Positions 19,490 to 29,745 are shown, counted from the first letter of the stretch. The stretch: 64,000 bases of DNA from Klebsiella sp. BIGb0138 (GCF_004342285.1 NZ_SMCV01000001.1:62001-126000); one strand, 5' to 3'. Made by a program: numbers and translations. Notes: generated from the letters alone by a model not told the origin.

Positions 19490-20209
19490 TTAGCGCATGC
19501 CGATGACTAAATCGCCCGACATAGTTTTCTGCATCCGGTGCCAGATTTCACCGCTGTCGTGGCCGTAGCGGCGGACAATGTCATACACCTTCTCGTGCAG
19601 CCCCTCTTCACACACCTTCGCCAGCTGGTGATAAAAGCCCAACGCCAGGCTGCGTGCTTCCGGGTTGGCGAAATAGTGGCGGCCGATACGGGTATACAGC
19701 CCTTTCATTCCGTTTAGGATCAGACCGTAGATCGGGTTGCCGGAGGCAAACGCCAGGCCGCGGAAAATGTTGTAGTCCAGATCGGCAAAGGCATCGGCGT
19801 GGTCTTCCACCTCGCGCGCGCTGGCCAGAACCTGCAGGGCGTTTTCAGGGTGCTGACGGAAGGCGGTGCGGATAAAAATAGTCGAAATATTGGTACGTAC
19901 CGACAGCAGATTATCGATCAGCTGCGGAACGCTGTCGTGATCGAGACGCGCCAGAGTTTCGAGGATATTCAACCCGGACGTTTCCCAGAAATTGTTCACC
20001 TTCGTCGGTTTGCCGTGCTGAATGGTTAACCAGCCGTCACGGGCCAGACGTTGCAACACTTCGCGTAAGGTAGTGCGGGTCACGCCAATCAGTTCAGAAA
20101 GTTCACGTTCAGCAGGGAGAATCGTGCCTGGTGGAAAACGGTTATTCCAGATACTTTCGATGATGTACTCTTCCGCGAAACCCGCAGGGCTTTGCGCCTT
20201 AATGACCAT
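19490..20209 (-). CDS. fadR: Fatty acid metabolism regulator FadR
   Basis: GntR-family transcription factor of 239 residues. It represses beta-oxidation genes and activates fabA/fabB; long-chain acyl-CoA releases it from DNA. The winged helix is at the N-terminus ([31 protein letters not shown], residues about 31-61), followed by the all-helical acyl-CoA-binding domain. It is almost identical to the E. coli protein. A matching FadR operator is readable upstream of fadD at 29729 in this window. Confidence 0.97.
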   Translation of the reverse strand: MVIKAQSPAGFAEEYIIESIWNNRFPPGTILPAERELSELIGVTRTTLREVLQRLARDGWLTIQHGKPTKVNNFWETSGLNILETLARLDHDSVPQLIDNLLSVRTNISTIFIRTAFRQHPENALQVLASAREVEDHADAFADLDYNIFRGLAFASGNPIYGLILNGMKGLYTRIGRHYFANPEARSLALGFYHQLAKVCEEGLHEKVYDIVRRYGHDSGEIWHRMQKTMSGDLVIGMR

Positions 20210-20450
20210 AGTAAGATTTCCATTACACAGCGTTGCAAATTCTACTCATCATACCAGAGCCGCTATAGTGCAGATAGCATCATAAAGTAATTAAAAGGGG
20301 ATCGCCGTTTCATTTTCAGCTTTTCATTTCACGCGGGCCATGGCCGGAATGCGAGGCGAAGTCAGTTGCTTCCCATTTTGCTCAACTGCTAGTCTTGTAA
20401 ATAGTTACGTGTAAAATCATGTCATTAATTTGGCGGGAAGGATGTCTGTC

Positions 20451-22001
20451 GTGGAAATGTCTTATGGCCGCGCCCTGTGGCGCAATTTTCTTGGCCAGTC
20501 GCCGGACTGGTACAAGCTCACTCTCATCATCGTCTTACTCATTAACCCGCTGGTGTTTTATCTTAACCCTTTTATCGCCGGCTGGCTGTTGGTGGTTGAG
20601 TTTATTTGTACCCTCGCCATGGCGCTCAAATGCTATCCGCTGCTGCCAGGCGGCCTGCTGGCGATAGAAGCCGTGTTTATCGGCATGACCAGCCCCGAGC
20701 ATATTCGTGAAGAAATCGCCAACAATCTGGAAGTTCTCCTGCTGCTGATGTTTATGGTGGCGGGGATTTACTTTATGAAGCAGCTGCTGCTGTTTATCTT
20801 TACCCGTCTGCTGCTGGGTATTCGTAGCAAAATGATGTTGTCGCTCGCTTTTTGTCTGGCTGCGGCCTTCCTCTCCGCCTTCCTCGATGCGTTAACCGTG
20901 GTGGCGGTGGTGATTAGCGTCGCCGTCGGCTTTTACGGTATTTATCATCGCGTAGCCTCTTCGCGCCCGGACGATAACGACATCCTGGACGATAGCCATC
21001 TCGACCCACATGATCGCGGCGTGCTGGAACAGTTCCGCGGTTTTCTGCGTAGCCTGATGATGCATGCGGGCGTCGGGACAGCGTTGGGCGGCGTGATGAC
21101 CATGGTCGGCGAGCCGCAAAACCTGATTATCTCAAAAGCGGCCGGCTGGCACTTCGGCGAGTTCTTTTTACGCATGGCGCCGGTGACCTTGCCGGTCGTC
21201 GTCTGCGGCCTGCTGACCTGCCTGCTGCTGGAGAAATTCAAGCTATTCGGCTACGGTGAGCCGTTACCGCCAGCGGTGCGTAAGGTTTTACAGGACTATG
21301 ACGATCGCAGCCGCCAGCAGCGTAGCCGCCAGGACCGCCTGCGGCTCATTGCCCAGGGGATTATCGGCATCTGGCTGGTGATTGCGCTGGCGATGCATCT
21401 CGCGGAGGTGGGCCTGATCGGTTTATCGGTGATTATTCTGGCGACGACTTTCTCCGGTGTCACCGATGAGCATGCCATCGGCAAAGCCTTTACCGAGGCG
21501 CTACCGTTCACCGCCCTGCTGACCGTCTTTTTCGCCGTCGTTGCCGTGATCATCGACCAGCACCTGTTTACGCCGGTGATTCAGTTTGTCCTGCAGGCCT
21601 CACCGCACGCTCAACTGTCATTGTTCTATCTGTTTAACGGTTTGCTGTCGTCGATCTCCGATAACGTCTTTGTCGGCACGGTGTACATCAACGAAGCGAA
21701 AACCGCGCTACAGCACGGCGTTATCAGCCTGCCGCAGTTTGAGCTGTTGGCCGTGGCCATTAACACCGGTACCAACCTGCCTTCCGTCGCCACGCCGAAC
21801 GGCCAGGCGGCCTTTTTGTTCCTGCTGACCTCCACGCTGGCGCCGCTGATTCGCCTTTCCTACGGGCGCATGGTGTGGATGGCGCTGCCTTATACCCTTG
21901 TGATGACCCTGGTCGGTTTACTGTGCGTTGAGTTCACCTTAATGCCCGCCACCCAATGGATGCTCGATAACCACTGGCTCGTTACGCCGTCACTTCCTTA
22001 A
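20451..22001 (+). CDS. nhaB: Na+/H+ antiporter NhaB
   Basis: Inner-membrane sodium/proton antiporter, 516 residues in this reading. About 12 hydrophobic segments are visible, with charged pairs such as [19 protein letters not shown] and [18 protein letters not shown] typical of the NhaB/ArsB-like fold. The GTG at 20451 gives (M)[12 protein letters not shown], which aligns with the E. coli start; GGAAGG sits eight to nine bases before it. ATG at 20442 would leave no room for a ribosome site. Divergent from fadR. Confidence 0.93.
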   Translation: MEMSYGRALWRNFLGQSPDWYKLTLIIVLLINPLVFYLNPFIAGWLLVVEFICTLAMALKCYPLLPGGLLAIEAVFIGMTSPEHIREEIANNLEVLLLLMFMVAGIYFMKQLLLFIFTRLLLGIRSKMMLSLAFCLAAAFLSAFLDALTVVAVVISVAVGFYGIYHRVASSRPDDNDILDDSHLDPHDRGVLEQFRGFLRSLMMHAGVGTALGGVMTMVGEPQNLIISKAAGWHFGEFFLRMAPVTLPVVVCGLLTCLLLEKFKLFGYGEPLPPAVRKVLQDYDDRSRQQRSRQDRLRLIAQGIIGIWLVIALAMHLAEVGLIGLSVIILATTFSGVTDEHAIGKAFTEALPFTALLTVFFAVVAVIIDQHLFTPVIQFVLQASPHAQLSLFYLFNGLLSSISDNVFVGTVYINEAKTALQHGVISLPQFELLAVAINTGTNLPSVATPNGQAAFLFLLTSTLAPLIRLSYGRMVWMALPYTLVMTLVGLLCVEFTLMPATQWMLDNHWLVTPSLP

Positions 22002-22009
22002 ATCAAGCT

Positions 22010-22051
22010 GCGCTTATCCGCCTTCTTCAGGCGGATAAGCGCACTTCTTTT
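22010..22051 (+). terminator. Terminator of nhaB
   Basis: A 14-bp stem (GCGCTTATCCGCCT with AGGCGGATAAGCGC) and 5-base loop, followed by a pyrimidine stretch CACTTCTTTT. Confidence 0.8.
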
Positions 22052-22135
22052 ATGTAATATTTTCCGACAAGCTGCTGGCGTCGGTACGGTTTTCGTTTAC
22101 ACTGCCATGATTTAGCATGTTTCAGGGAAATGACT

Positions 22136-22666
22136 ATGTTGCGATATTTAAACCAGTGCTCGCGGGGACGCGGAGCCTGGCTCCTGATGGCGTTAACCGC
22201 TTTTATCCTTGAGTTAGTCGCGCTGTGGTTTCAGCACGTGATGCTGCTACAACCCTGCGTGATGTGTATTTATGAACGTTGTGCGTTATTAGGCATTATG
22301 GCTGCCGGTATCGTCGGCGCCATCGCGCCGAAAACGCCGTTACGCTACGTGGCGCTGGTGATCTGGCTGTATAGCGCCCTGCGGGGCCTGCAGCTGGCGT
22401 GGGAACACACGATGATTCAGCTGCATCCTTCCCCGTTTCAGACCTGCGATTTCGCCGCCCGCTTCCCGACGTGGCTACCGCTGGACAAATGGCTGCCGCA
22501 GATGTTTGTTGCCAGCGGCGACTGCTCCGTGCGCCAGTGGGAGTTTCTGACGCTGGAGATGCCGCAGTGGCTGGTCGGGATCTTCGCCGCCTATCTGATC
22601 GTTGGATTACTGGTGCTGATTGCTCAGCCCTTCAAACCCAAAAAACGCGATCTGTTCGGGCGCTAG
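22136..22666 (+). CDS. dsbB: Disulfide bond formation protein DsbB
   Basis: Inner-membrane quinone reductase that reoxidises DsbA. The 176-residue protein has four membrane helices. The essential cysteines are present: C41-V-M-C44 in the first periplasmic loop, and the second pair in PFQTC (about 104) and ASGDC (about 130). E. coli has CVLC in the first pair, so the central residue differs. ATG at 22136 is seven bases after CAGGGA; the in-frame ATG at 22130 is too close. In E. coli umuDC and hlyE follow dsbB; they are absent here. Confidence 0.96.
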   Translation: MLRYLNQCSRGRGAWLLMALTAFILELVALWFQHVMLLQPCVMCIYERCALLGIMAAGIVGAIAPKTPLRYVALVIWLYSALRGLQLAWEHTMIQLHPSPFQTCDFAARFPTWLPLDKWLPQMFVASGDCSVRQWEFLTLEMPQWLVGIFAAYLIVGLLVLIAQPFKPKKRDLFGR

Positions 22667-22678
22667 GCCCAGTAGAGA

Positions 22679-22704
22679 AAACGCTCCTTCGGGAGCGTTT
22701 TTTT
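22679..22704 (+). terminator. Terminator of dsbB
   Basis: AAACGCTCC-TTCG-GGAGCGTTT: a stable stem closed by a TTCG tetraloop and followed by T residues. Confidence 0.93.
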
Positions 22705-22732
22705 TATCTGTACGTTGACGCCGTCACCCATA

Positions 22733-22755
22733 AAGATGCATATTAAATACATCTT
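22733..22755. promoter_or_regulatory. NsrR operator before the YeaR-like gene
   Basis: Arms AAGATGCATAT and AAATACATCTT flank a central T; nine of eleven positions pair. This agrees with the enterobacterial NsrR (nitric-oxide sensor) consensus as I recall it. The site ends 25 bases before the gene, where a repressor would act. E. coli yeaR is an NsrR target. Confidence 0.8.
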
Positions 22756-22780
22756 ATAGAGTCCTGCTAAGGAGCTGACG

Positions 22781-23125
22781 ATGTCTCACTTGCGTATTCC
22801 AGCTAACTGGAAAGTTAAACGTTCCACCCCGTTCTTCACCAAAGAGAATGTCCCCGCCGCTCTGCTCAGCCACCACAATACCGCCGCCGGGGTTTTCGGC
22901 CAGCTGTGCGTGATGGAAGGCACGGTGACCTATTATGGCTTCGCTGATGAGCGGGCCACTGAACCGGAAGTGAAGGTGGTGATTAACGCCGGCCAGTTTG
23001 CCACCAGTCCGCCGCAGTACTGGCATCGCGTTGAGCTCAGCGAGGATGCGCAGTTCAATATCCACTTCTGGGTAGAAGACGACGCGCACGGTGAAAACGG
23101 GCTGTTCCACGCGAAGAAAGCCTGA
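22781..23125 (+). CDS. YeaR/TehB-like cupin protein (DUF1971)
   Basis: Small 114-residue single-domain protein related to E. coli YeaR: shared patterns include RSTPFFTKENVPAALL, VMEGTVTYYGFADE, EAGQF-like NAGQFATSPPQYWHRVE and FNIHFWVEDD. It looks like a cupin-type beta barrel. Family members are annotated as tellurite-resistance-like but the function is unproven; in E. coli yeaR is induced by nitrate and nitric oxide. The NsrR operator directly upstream supports a nitrosative-stress role. Divergence from YeaR (about 40-50 % by eye) means it may be a paralogue, so no symbol is given. Confidence 0.82.
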   Translation: MSHLRIPANWKVKRSTPFFTKENVPAALLSHHNTAAGVFGQLCVMEGTVTYYGFADERATEPEVKVVINAGQFATSPPQYWHRVELSEDAQFNIHFWVEDDAHGENGLFHAKKA

Positions 23126-23202
23126 GTCATTTGTCGTTTGACGGATGACATCGGTCAAGAAAGCCAGACTTCATCAATGGTAAATCTGAGCAACAAAACA
23201 CA

Positions 23203-23224
23203 AAACCCGCCGGGCGGCGGGTTT
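23203..23224. terminator. Bidirectional hairpin between the YeaR-like gene and ycgN
   Basis: AAACCCGCC / GGCGGGTTT around the loop GGGC, between convergent genes. The T-run is short on the + strand (TTTG); the minus-strand reading ends GGGTTTTGTG. Confidence 0.75.
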
Positions 23225-23254
23225 GCGCAATAGCTAGCAGCTGACGTGAACGCC

Positions 23255-23701
23255 TTACTGCGCCCAGTCAGGCTTATTCAAAATATGGTCCTGCCAGTCG
23301 CGTACCGTCTCCTCCTTCACCGCAATATGGCGCACGGAGATGCGTTCGCCGTGCATCGCCGCTTTCGAGCCGCTCAACAGCGGGTGCCAGTGCGGTAAAG
23401 GCTGGCCTTCCGCCAGCAGGCGATAGGCGCAGGTTGGCGGTAGCCACTCAAACGTCGGCAGGTTGTCACGCGTTAGTTTAATGCAGTCCGGTTCGTATTC
23501 GAAACGTCGCTCATAGTTGCGGCACTGACAGGTTTTGATATTTAACTGACGGCAGGCGACGTTGGTGAAATAGATTTCATCGGTATCCTCATCCATCAGC
23601 TTATGCAGGCAGCACTGTCCACAGCCGTCGCACAGTGATTCCCACTCTGCATCGGTCATTTCATCCAGTGTTTTGTGTTGCCAGAAAGGTTGTTCGCTCA
23701 T
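23255..23701 (-). CDS. ycgN: Cysteine-cluster protein YcgN
   Basis: Conserved 148-residue protein of the YkgJ/CxxCxxCC family, which probably binds zinc or an iron-sulfur cluster. The motif [10 protein letters not shown] (about residues 22-31) and [16 protein letters not shown] are visible. The chosen ATG gives [15 protein letters not shown], which matches the family N-terminus; the longer reading adds unrelated sequence. No catalytic role is known. It precedes the ycgM-ycgL group in the usual order. Confidence 0.9.
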   Translation of the reverse strand: MSEQPFWQHKTLDEMTDAEWESLCDGCGQCCLHKLMDEDTDEIYFTNVACRQLNIKTCQCRNYERRFEYEPDCIKLTRDNLPTFEWLPPTCAYRLLAEGQPLPHWHPLLSGSKAAMHGERISVRHIAVKEETVRDWQDHILNKPDWAQ

Positions 23702-23796
23702 AGGGGATATCCGTGATTGCAATTCAGGGTGCACCTTATAACCAGTCTGGCACACCGATGCAAGTTTTGCCGCCTGCGAGAGGCGGCAAGCGGACG

Positions 23797-24456
23797 TTAC
23801 AGCACCCGGGTGGTCAACGAAAAACCGTTAAAACCCACTTCCAGATCGTCACCGCTGTGCAGCGGCCCGACGCCTTCCGGCGTCCCGGTGAGCACCACGT
23901 CGCCGGCTTTAAGGGTAAAGAAGCGCGACATGTAGGCAATCAGCGGCACGATTTTATGGATCATATCGGCGGTCGTCCCCTGCTGACGAACCTCGCCATT
24001 CACCTGCAGACTCAACGGCGTATTTTGCGGATCGCCGTGGAATTCTGCGGCAGGAATAAAACCGGAGACCGGACAGGAATTATCGAAGCCCTTGGCTTTT
24101 TCCCACGGCTGACCGGCCTTTTTCATCTTCGCCTGCAAATCCCTCAGGGTCAGGTCGAGCGCCACGCCGTAGCCCGCTATCGCTTTCAGCACATGCTCTT
24201 CCGTCGCCTGGCGCAGCGTGCTGCCGATCAGCACCGCCAGCTCCACCTCGTGGTGCACCGAACCCAGACCTTCAGGGAACACCAACGGCTGGCGAATATC
24301 GCATAGCGCCGTCTCAGGTTTAATAAACAGCACCGGCTCTTCCGGTAGCGCACTGCCCATTTCCTTGATGTGATTTGCATAATTGCTGCCTACGCAAACG
24401 ACTTTACTTACCGGGTAATCCAGTAATGCTCCCTGCCAGTTGTGATGTTGGTACAT
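23797..24456 (-). CDS. ycgM: Fumarylacetoacetate hydrolase family protein YcgM
   Basis: The 219-residue protein belongs to the FAH family: [17 protein letters not shown], the metal-binding acidic residues in [11 protein letters not shown], and [15 protein letters not shown] are clear. Relatives hydrolyse acylpyruvates or decarboxylate oxaloacetate in the cytosol; the natural substrate in enterobacteria is not settled. It starts 18 bases after ycgL ends, so they may be cotranscribed. Confidence 0.93.
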   Translation of the reverse strand: MYQHHNWQGALLDYPVSKVVCVGSNYANHIKEMGSALPEEPVLFIKPETALCDIRQPLVFPEGLGSVHHEVELAVLIGSTLRQATEEHVLKAIAGYGVALDLTLRDLQAKMKKAGQPWEKAKGFDNSCPVSGFIPAAEFHGDPQNTPLSLQVNGEVRQQGTTADMIHKIVPLIAYMSRFFTLKAGDVVLTGTPEGVGPLHSGDDLEVGFNGFSLTTRVL

Positions 24457-24473
24457 TATTTCCCCTCGGTGGT

Positions 24474-24755
24474 TTAATCAGATTTATTCCCCTGTTCCGC
24501 CAGGTGTTTCTTCAGTAGATTCTCAGTCGGAGGAGGAAGTTGCAGGTAATAGCCCTGATCGATCAGCGCCTGTTTTACTTTTTCCAGATCGGCACCCGCG
24601 AGCTTTTTACGTCCGTCGAGCGGCAAAAGCATCGTCATTTGCGGCGTGCCGAAGCTGTCCATCAATTCGGCGGGAACGCGTGAGAAATCGTCCCTTTTTT
24701 CGACATACAAATAGGTTTGCTCACGTTTAGTACTTCGATAAATCACACAAAACAT
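24474..24755 (-). CDS. ycgL: YcgL-domain protein
   Basis: Small conserved protein of unknown function (UPF0745/YcgL). It reads [28 protein letters not shown]..., 93 residues from the ATG at 24755. A TTG at 24794 would add 13 residues whose last part (LIPSKT) looks like the annotated N-terminus in E. coli, so the longer start is possible. The gene is divergent from minC. Confidence 0.88.
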   Translation of the reverse strand: MFCVIYRSTKREQTYLYVEKRDDFSRVPAELMDSFGTPQMTMLLPLDGRKKLAGADLEKVKQALIDQGYYLQLPPPTENLLKKHLAEQGNKSD

Positions 24756-24881
24756 AGTTTTACTCGGAATTAGACCCGTGGTCACTTGCCTCAATATATG
24801 AGTGACTATAACATGCCTTTTAGTCTTCGGAATATCACCGCACTTCGGCGGGTGATAAACAGCAAATTGAGTAAGGCCAGG

Positions 24882-25580
24882 ATGTCAAATACGCCAATCG
24901 AACTTAAAGGCAGTAGCTTCACCTTATCTGTCGTTCATTTGCACGACGCAAATCCCGAGGTTATTCGTCAGGCGTTAGAAGACAAAATCGCCCAGGCTCC
25001 CGCTTTTTTACGTCATGCTCCCGTCGTTGTGAATATCAGCAGCGTCGAAGAGGTCGTTGACTGGCGCGCCATGCACGAGGCCATCGCCAGCACCGGCTTA
25101 CGGATTATGGGCGTGAGTGGTTGCAAAATCCCGCGGCTGAAGACGGAAATCGACCGCAGCGGGATCCCTTTACTGACGGAAGGGAAAGAAAAAATGCCCC
25201 GTCAGGCGCCGTCAGAACCGGTTGCACCAGCGCCAGTTGTTAATCAGATCACAAAAACACGTTTAATTGATCTGCCGGTACGTTCCGGTCAGCGCATTTA
25301 TGCTCCAAACTGTGATCTAATTGTTACAAATCATGTGAGTGCCGGTGCGGAACTTATTGCCGACGGTAACATCCATGTATATGGCATGATGCGAGGACGA
25401 GCGCTCGCAGGCGCAGGTGGCGATAGAGAAGCGCAAATATTTTGTTCACACCTCACGGCGGAGCTGGTGTCCATCGCTGGGGAATACTGGCTGAGTGATA
25501 ATATCCCGGCCGAATTTTATGGCAAAGCGGCGCGCCTGAGTCTGGGTGATACCGCGTTGACTATTCAACCGTTGAGTTAG
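24882..25580 (+). CDS. minC: Septum-site inhibitor MinC
   Basis: Inhibits FtsZ polymerisation away from midcell. The 232-residue protein has the N-terminal FtsZ-acting domain (residues 1-110), a variable Pro/Ala linker near 120-135, and the C-terminal beta-helix domain with RSGQRIYAP and [16 protein letters not shown] that binds MinD. ATG at 24882 gives [21 protein letters not shown] as in E. coli; in-frame codons up to 24786 lie upstream of it. First gene of minCDE. Confidence 0.97.
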   Translation: MSNTPIELKGSSFTLSVVHLHDANPEVIRQALEDKIAQAPAFLRHAPVVVNISSVEEVVDWRAMHEAIASTGLRIMGVSGCKIPRLKTEIDRSGIPLLTEGKEKMPRQAPSEPVAPAPVVNQITKTRLIDLPVRSGQRIYAPNCDLIVTNHVSAGAELIADGNIHVYGMMRGRALAGAGGDREAQIFCSHLTAELVSIAGEYWLSDNIPAEFYGKAARLSLGDTALTIQPLS

Positions 25581-25603
25581 TCCCTTTTTAACAAGGAATT
25601 TCT

Positions 25604-26416
25604 ATGGCACGCATTATTGTTGTGACTTCGGGTAAAGGGGGCGTTGGCAAGACTACCTCCAGCGCGGCCATCGCTACCGGTCTGGCCCAGAAGGGAAAGA
25701 AAACCGTCGTTATCGACTTCGATATCGGCCTGCGTAACCTCGACCTGATCATGGGCTGCGAGCGTCGGGTGGTTTATGACTTCGTCAACGTCATTCAGGG
25801 CGATGCCACGCTGAATCAGGCGTTAATCAAAGATAAACGCACCGAAAACCTCTATATCCTCCCCGCTTCCCAGACGCGTGATAAAGATGCGTTGACCCGC
25901 GAAGGCGTCGATAAGGTTCTCGAAGAACTGAAAAAAATGAATTTCGATTTTGTTGTCTGTGATTCACCTGCAGGCATCGAAACCGGTGCGCTGATGGCGC
26001 TGTACTTTGCTGACGAAGCCATCATCACCACTAACCCGGAAGTCTCCTCCGTTCGTGACTCCGACCGTATCCTCGGCATCCTCGCCTCCAAATCCCGCCG
26101 TGCGGAAAATGGCGAAGAGCCGATTAAAGAACATCTGCTGCTGACGCGCTATAACCCTGGCCGCGTCAACAAAGGCGACATGCTGAGCATGGAAGACGTT
26201 CTGGAAATCCTGCGTATCAATCTGGTCGGCGTGATCCCGGAAGATCAGTCCGTACTGCGCGCGTCAAACCAGGGCGAGCCGGTTATTCTGGACGATGCAT
26301 CAGATGCAGGTAAGGCTTATGCCGATACGGTAGAACGTCTGCTCGGAGAAGAACGTCCTTTCCGCTTCATTGAAGAAGAGAAGAAAGGTTTCCTCAAACG
26401 CCTGTTCGGAGGATAA
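25604..26416 (+). CDS. minD: Septum-site ATPase MinD
   Basis: Membrane-associated ATPase that recruits MinC and oscillates pole to pole with MinE. The 270-residue protein shows the deviant Walker A GKGGVGKTT (residues about 10-18), switch region CDSPAGIETGAL, and a C-terminal amphipathic membrane anchor KKGFLKRLFGG. It starts 23 bases after minC and ends 3 bases before minE. Nearly identical to E. coli MinD. Confidence 0.98.
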   Translation: MARIIVVTSGKGGVGKTTSSAAIATGLAQKGKKTVVIDFDIGLRNLDLIMGCERRVVYDFVNVIQGDATLNQALIKDKRTENLYILPASQTRDKDALTREGVDKVLEELKKMNFDFVVCDSPAGIETGALMALYFADEAIITTNPEVSSVRDSDRILGILASKSRRAENGEEPIKEHLLLTRYNPGRVNKGDMLSMEDVLEILRINLVGVIPEDQSVLRASNQGEPVILDDASDAGKAYADTVERLLGEERPFRFIEEEKKGFLKRLFGG

Positions 26417-26419
26417 ATT

Positions 26420-26689
26420 ATGGCATTACTCGACTTTTTTCTCTCGCGGAAAAAGAACACGGCCAACATTGCGAAAGAGCGCCTGCAAATCATCGTCGCG
26501 GAGCGTCGTCGCGGCGATGCTGAACCGCATTACCTGCCGCAGCTACGGAAGGATATTCTGGAAGTCATCTGTAAATATGTGCAGATCGACCCGGAAATGG
26601 TCAGCGTGCAGCTGGAGCAGCGAGACGGTGATATTTCGATTCTGGAGTTGAACGTGACTTTACCAGAAACGGAAGAGTCGAAATCCTGA
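26420..26689 (+). CDS. minE: MinD-activating topological factor MinE
   Basis: Stimulates MinD ATPase and confines MinCD to the poles. At 89 residues, one longer than E. coli. The N-terminal part [30 protein letters not shown] carries the membrane-targeting and anti-MinCD segment; the rest forms the topological specificity domain. Last gene of minCDE. Confidence 0.97.
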   Translation: MALLDFFLSRKKNTANIAKERLQIIVAERRRGDAEPHYLPQLRKDILEVICKYVQIDPEMVSVQLEQRDGDISILELNVTLPETEESKS

Positions 26690-26700
26690 CGGTGGGTGCA

Positions 26701-26723
26701 CCCGATAGCCTTGCGCTATCGGG
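26701..26723. terminator. Hairpin after minE
   Basis: CCCGATAGC / GCTATCGGG stem with a 5-base loop, between convergent minE and rnd. A second stem, GCCCGG (26739) with CCGGGC (26754), follows and could serve rnd. Neither has a strong T-run. Confidence 0.6.
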
Positions 26724-26772
26724 CCAGTTTGTTGTATGGCCCGGATATCACCTCCGGGCTATTTGCCGTGGC

Positions 26773-27900
26773 TTAGCGCGGATATTCGCTTAACAGCGCC
26801 TTCAGGCGATCGGCCATCAGTGCGCTACGCCAGCCGGAAATCAGCTCCGGCAAGGTATTGCCGCTCTTCAACTGCCAGTGCCAGTTTAGCAGCTGGTTAA
26901 TCTGCCGTCTGGATGCCAGCAGCTCCGCACTCAGCCCCGTTCCACTACTCACATCCTGCACCAGCGCTTTAATCTCTTTAAAGACCTTGCGGTATCCCGG
27001 CATATCGATCAGGTTTTGCAGCGGTTCCGGTAACGCCTCTTCCGGCAGCTCCTGCGCTTTCGCCACCAGGCTTATCAGCGTTTTACCGTGGAAGCGAATT
27101 TCACTGCCGGATAATCCCAGGCTATCGAGCTCGCCCAGGCTCCCCGGCATATAGCGCGCCACGCTCCACAGGTGTTCTTCACGAACGACAAAATTAACCG
27201 CCATATCGCGATCGCGCGCTTTACGCAAACGCCACTCCGCCAGCAGCTGCAGGCAGCCAAGCTGGCGGCTGCGCAGTTGCCAGGCGTTGCCGATATCGCG
27301 CCATGCCTGCGCCGGGTCCTGCACTTCCTGGCGACGCTGCTGCATCAGACGACACTCATCCAGCGCGGCGGGTAGCCAGCCGGCGGCTTCGGTTTCCGCC
27401 ATCAGCTTGCTGGCGATAGGCAGCAGATACCAGACATCGGCAGCGGCATAATCGCACTGACGCTGGGTCAGCGGACGCGCCAGCCAGTCGGTGCGCGACT
27501 CGCTCTTATCCAGCGCGACGCCGGAGTACTCTTCCACCATGGATGCGAATCCCCATGACATCGGGCGACCGCAAAAGGCCGCCAGAATCTGGGTATCGAT
27601 CAACGGCGCCGGCATCAGGCCAAAGGTGTTGAGGAACACTTCCAGATCTTCACTGCCGGCGTGCAGGTACTTGGTGACGTCTTTGTTCAGCAACAGCTCG
27701 CGCATGGGCGCCCAGTCGCTGATTTCCAGCGGGTCGATCAGCGAAACCTGTGTGCCGTCAAACAGTTGCAACAGGCCCAGCTGCGGGTAGTAGGTGCGGG
27801 TGCGGACAAATTCCGTATCCAGCGCAAGCGCCGAAGCCGCGCTTGCCGCTTCACAGATGGCGCGAAGACCATCGTCGGTGGTGATCATCTGATAGTTCAA
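26773..27900 (-). CDS. rnd: Ribonuclease D
   Basis: 3'-5' exonuclease of tRNA 3'-end maturation. The 375-residue protein has the DEDD exonuclease domain (LALDTEFVRTRTYYPQLGLLQLFDG, residues about 25-49, giving the catalytic Asp and Glu) and two HRDC domains in the C-terminal half. It starts with TTG (TTG AAC TAT CAG), as in E. coli. Upstream lies the fadD terminator hairpin with its six-U stretch, a layout reported to matter for rnd expression in E. coli. Confidence 0.95.
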   Translation of the reverse strand: MNYQMITTDDGLRAICEAASAASALALDTEFVRTRTYYPQLGLLQLFDGTQVSLIDPLEISDWAPMRELLLNKDVTKYLHAGSEDLEVFLNTFGLMPAPLIDTQILAAFCGRPMSWGFASMVEEYSGVALDKSESRTDWLARPLTQRQCDYAAADVWYLLPIASKLMAETEAAGWLPAALDECRLMQQRRQEVQDPAQAWRDIGNAWQLRSRQLGCLQLLAEWRLRKARDRDMAVNFVVREEHLWSVARYMPGSLGELDSLGLSGSEIRFHGKTLISLVAKAQELPEEALPEPLQNLIDMPGYRKVFKEIKALVQDVSSGTGLSAELLASRRQINQLLNWHWQLKSGNTLPELISGWRSALMADRLKALLSEYPR

Positions 27901-27925
27901 ATCATACTCTCTTAACTTGCGCCCA

Positions 27926-27950
27926 TAAAAAACGCCGGCTTAGCCGGCGT
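27926..27950 (-). terminator. Terminator of fadD / leader of rnd
   Basis: On the minus strand ACGCCGGC-TAA-GCCGGCGT is followed by a T-run. It lies between fadD and rnd, which are read in the same direction. Confidence 0.88.
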
Positions 27951-27969
27951 CTGGCGACTCGCGTATACC

Positions 27970-29655
27970 TTAGGCTTTATTGTCTACTTTAGCGCGGGCT
28001 TCGTCACGCAGTTCTCGCCGTAAAATTTTCCCAACGTTGGATTTCGGTAGCTCATCACGAAATTCCACCAGTTTTGGCACCTTATAACCGGTCAGGTGAC
28101 GGCGGCAGAAGGTAATCAGCGCCTCTTCGGTCAGCGCCGCGTCTTTCTTCACGACGAAGATCTTCACCGCTTCGCCGCTGCTGCCTGACGGGACGCCGAT
28201 GGCGGCCACTTCCTGAACGCCAGAATGCTGCATCACCACATCCTCGATCTCATTCGGATAGACGTTGAAACCGGAGACCAGAATCATATCTTTTTTACGG
28301 TCCACGATGCGCAAAAAGCCTTCATCATCCATTACCGCAATATCCCCGGTATACAGCCAGCCGTCTTTGATAATTTCAGCGGTCGCGTCCGGGCGCTGCC
28401 AGTACCCCAGCATCACCTGCGGGCCTTTCACGCACAGTTCCCCCGGCTGACCCGGCGGCACTTCATTATCGTCATCGTCCACCAGTTTCGCTTCGGTAGA
28501 CGGGACCGGCAAACCGATACTGCCGCTATGATAGTCAATATCGTGCGGGTTAACGCTGACCAGCGGCGCGCACTCGGTCAGCCCGTAGCCCTCCAGCAGA
28601 TACTGGCCGGTCAGTTTCATCCAGCGTTCGGCCACCACCTGCTGCACCGGCATCCCGCCGCCGGCGGAGAGATGCAGTGAAGAGAAGTCGAGCTGCTGGA
28701 ACTCTTTATTGTTGAGTAAGGCGTTGAACAGGGTGTTAACCCCGGTCATTGCCGTAAACGGGTATTTCGCCAGCTCCTTCACCAGACCCGGAATATCGCG
28801 CGGGTTGGTAATCAGCAGGTTCTGGCCGCCGAGTTCAATGAACAGCAGGCAGTTCATGGTCAGCGCAAAGATGTGGTACAGCGGTAATGCCGTAACGACA
28901 AACTCTTTCCCCCGGTGCAACAGCGGCCCGTAGGTGGCATTCACCTGTTCGAGGTTAGCCAGCATATTGCGGTGGGTGAGCATCGCCCCTTTCGCCACCC
29001 CGGTGGTACCGCCGGTATATTGCAGGAACGCCAGATCTTCCGTGACAATATCGGGTTTGACGTACTGCAGGCGGTAGCCATTATGCAGCGCACTGCGGAA
29101 AGAGATCGCGTCAGGCAGATGATACTTCGGCACCAGCCGCTTGATATATTTGACGACGAAATTCACCAGCGTGCCTTTCGCCGTGGAGAGCTGATCGCCC
29201 ATGCGCGTCAGAATCACGTGTTTCACCTGGGTTCTGGCGACCACTTTCTCCAGGGTATGAGCAAAGTTGGAGACGATGACAATCGCCGCCGCGCCGCTGT
29301 CATTGAGCTGGTGCTCCAGTTCCCGCGGCGTATACAGCGGATTGACGTTCACCACGATCATCCCGGCGCGCAGAATACCGAATAACGCAATGGGGTATTG
29401 CAACAGGTTAGGCATCATCAGCGCGACGCGGTCACCCTTCTGCAGGCCCAGCCCCTGCTGAAGATACGCGGCGAACGCCCGACTGCGCTCCTCCAGCTTA
29501 CGGTAGGTCATCACCTCGCCCATATTGATAAATGCCGGCTGGTCGGCATATCGCGTGGTGGCATGTTCAAACAATTCAACCAGGGATTGATAGCGGTCAG
29601 GATTTATCTCCGCCGGAACATCGGCGGGATAGCGGTTTAGCCAAACCTTTTTCAC
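27970..29655 (-). CDS. fadD: Long-chain fatty acyl-CoA ligase FadD
   Basis: Activates imported fatty acids to acyl-CoA at the inner membrane, the first step of beta-oxidation and the source of the FadR ligand. The 561-residue enzyme has the AMP-binding signature [12 protein letters not shown] (about residues 213-224), GYGLTECAP, and the C-terminal [24 protein letters not shown]. The GTG at 29655, preceded by AGAGGTGA, gives (M)[13 protein letters not shown] as in E. coli; an ATG 12 residues upstream is not favoured. A FadR operator lies upstream. Confidence 0.97.
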   Translation of the reverse strand: MKKVWLNRYPADVPAEINPDRYQSLVELFEHATTRYADQPAFINMGEVMTYRKLEERSRAFAAYLQQGLGLQKGDRVALMMPNLLQYPIALFGILRAGMIVVNVNPLYTPRELEHQLNDSGAAAIVIVSNFAHTLEKVVARTQVKHVILTRMGDQLSTAKGTLVNFVVKYIKRLVPKYHLPDAISFRSALHNGYRLQYVKPDIVTEDLAFLQYTGGTTGVAKGAMLTHRNMLANLEQVNATYGPLLHRGKEFVVTALPLYHIFALTMNCLLFIELGGQNLLITNPRDIPGLVKELAKYPFTAMTGVNTLFNALLNNKEFQQLDFSSLHLSAGGGMPVQQVVAERWMKLTGQYLLEGYGLTECAPLVSVNPHDIDYHSGSIGLPVPSTEAKLVDDDDNEVPPGQPGELCVKGPQVMLGYWQRPDATAEIIKDGWLYTGDIAVMDDEGFLRIVDRKKDMILVSGFNVYPNEIEDVVMQHSGVQEVAAIGVPSGSSGEAVKIFVVKKDAALTEEALITFCRRHLTGYKVPKLVEFRDELPKSNVGKILRRELRDEARAKVDNKA

Positions 29656-29728
29656 TGCATCACCTCTGAAATAGTTATTCGTCGTCATCACAGCCCCTGA
29701 TCAACAAACATTCTGTTAACATTATATT

Positions 29729-29745
29729 AACTCAGCGTACCAGTT
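29729..29745 (-). promoter_or_regulatory. FadR operator of fadD
   Basis: On the minus strand the 17-mer AACTGGTACGCTGAGTT resembles the FadR consensus (AACTGGTCNGACCNGTT type) and the E. coli fadD operator as I recall it. It is 74 bases upstream of the fadD start. Supports repression by FadR, encoded at 19490. Confidence 0.7.

Noticed and set aside
23769-23787. GCCGCCT...AGGCGGC hairpin after ycgM as terminator
   Set aside because: In the ycgM direction it is followed by AAAAC, with no T-run.
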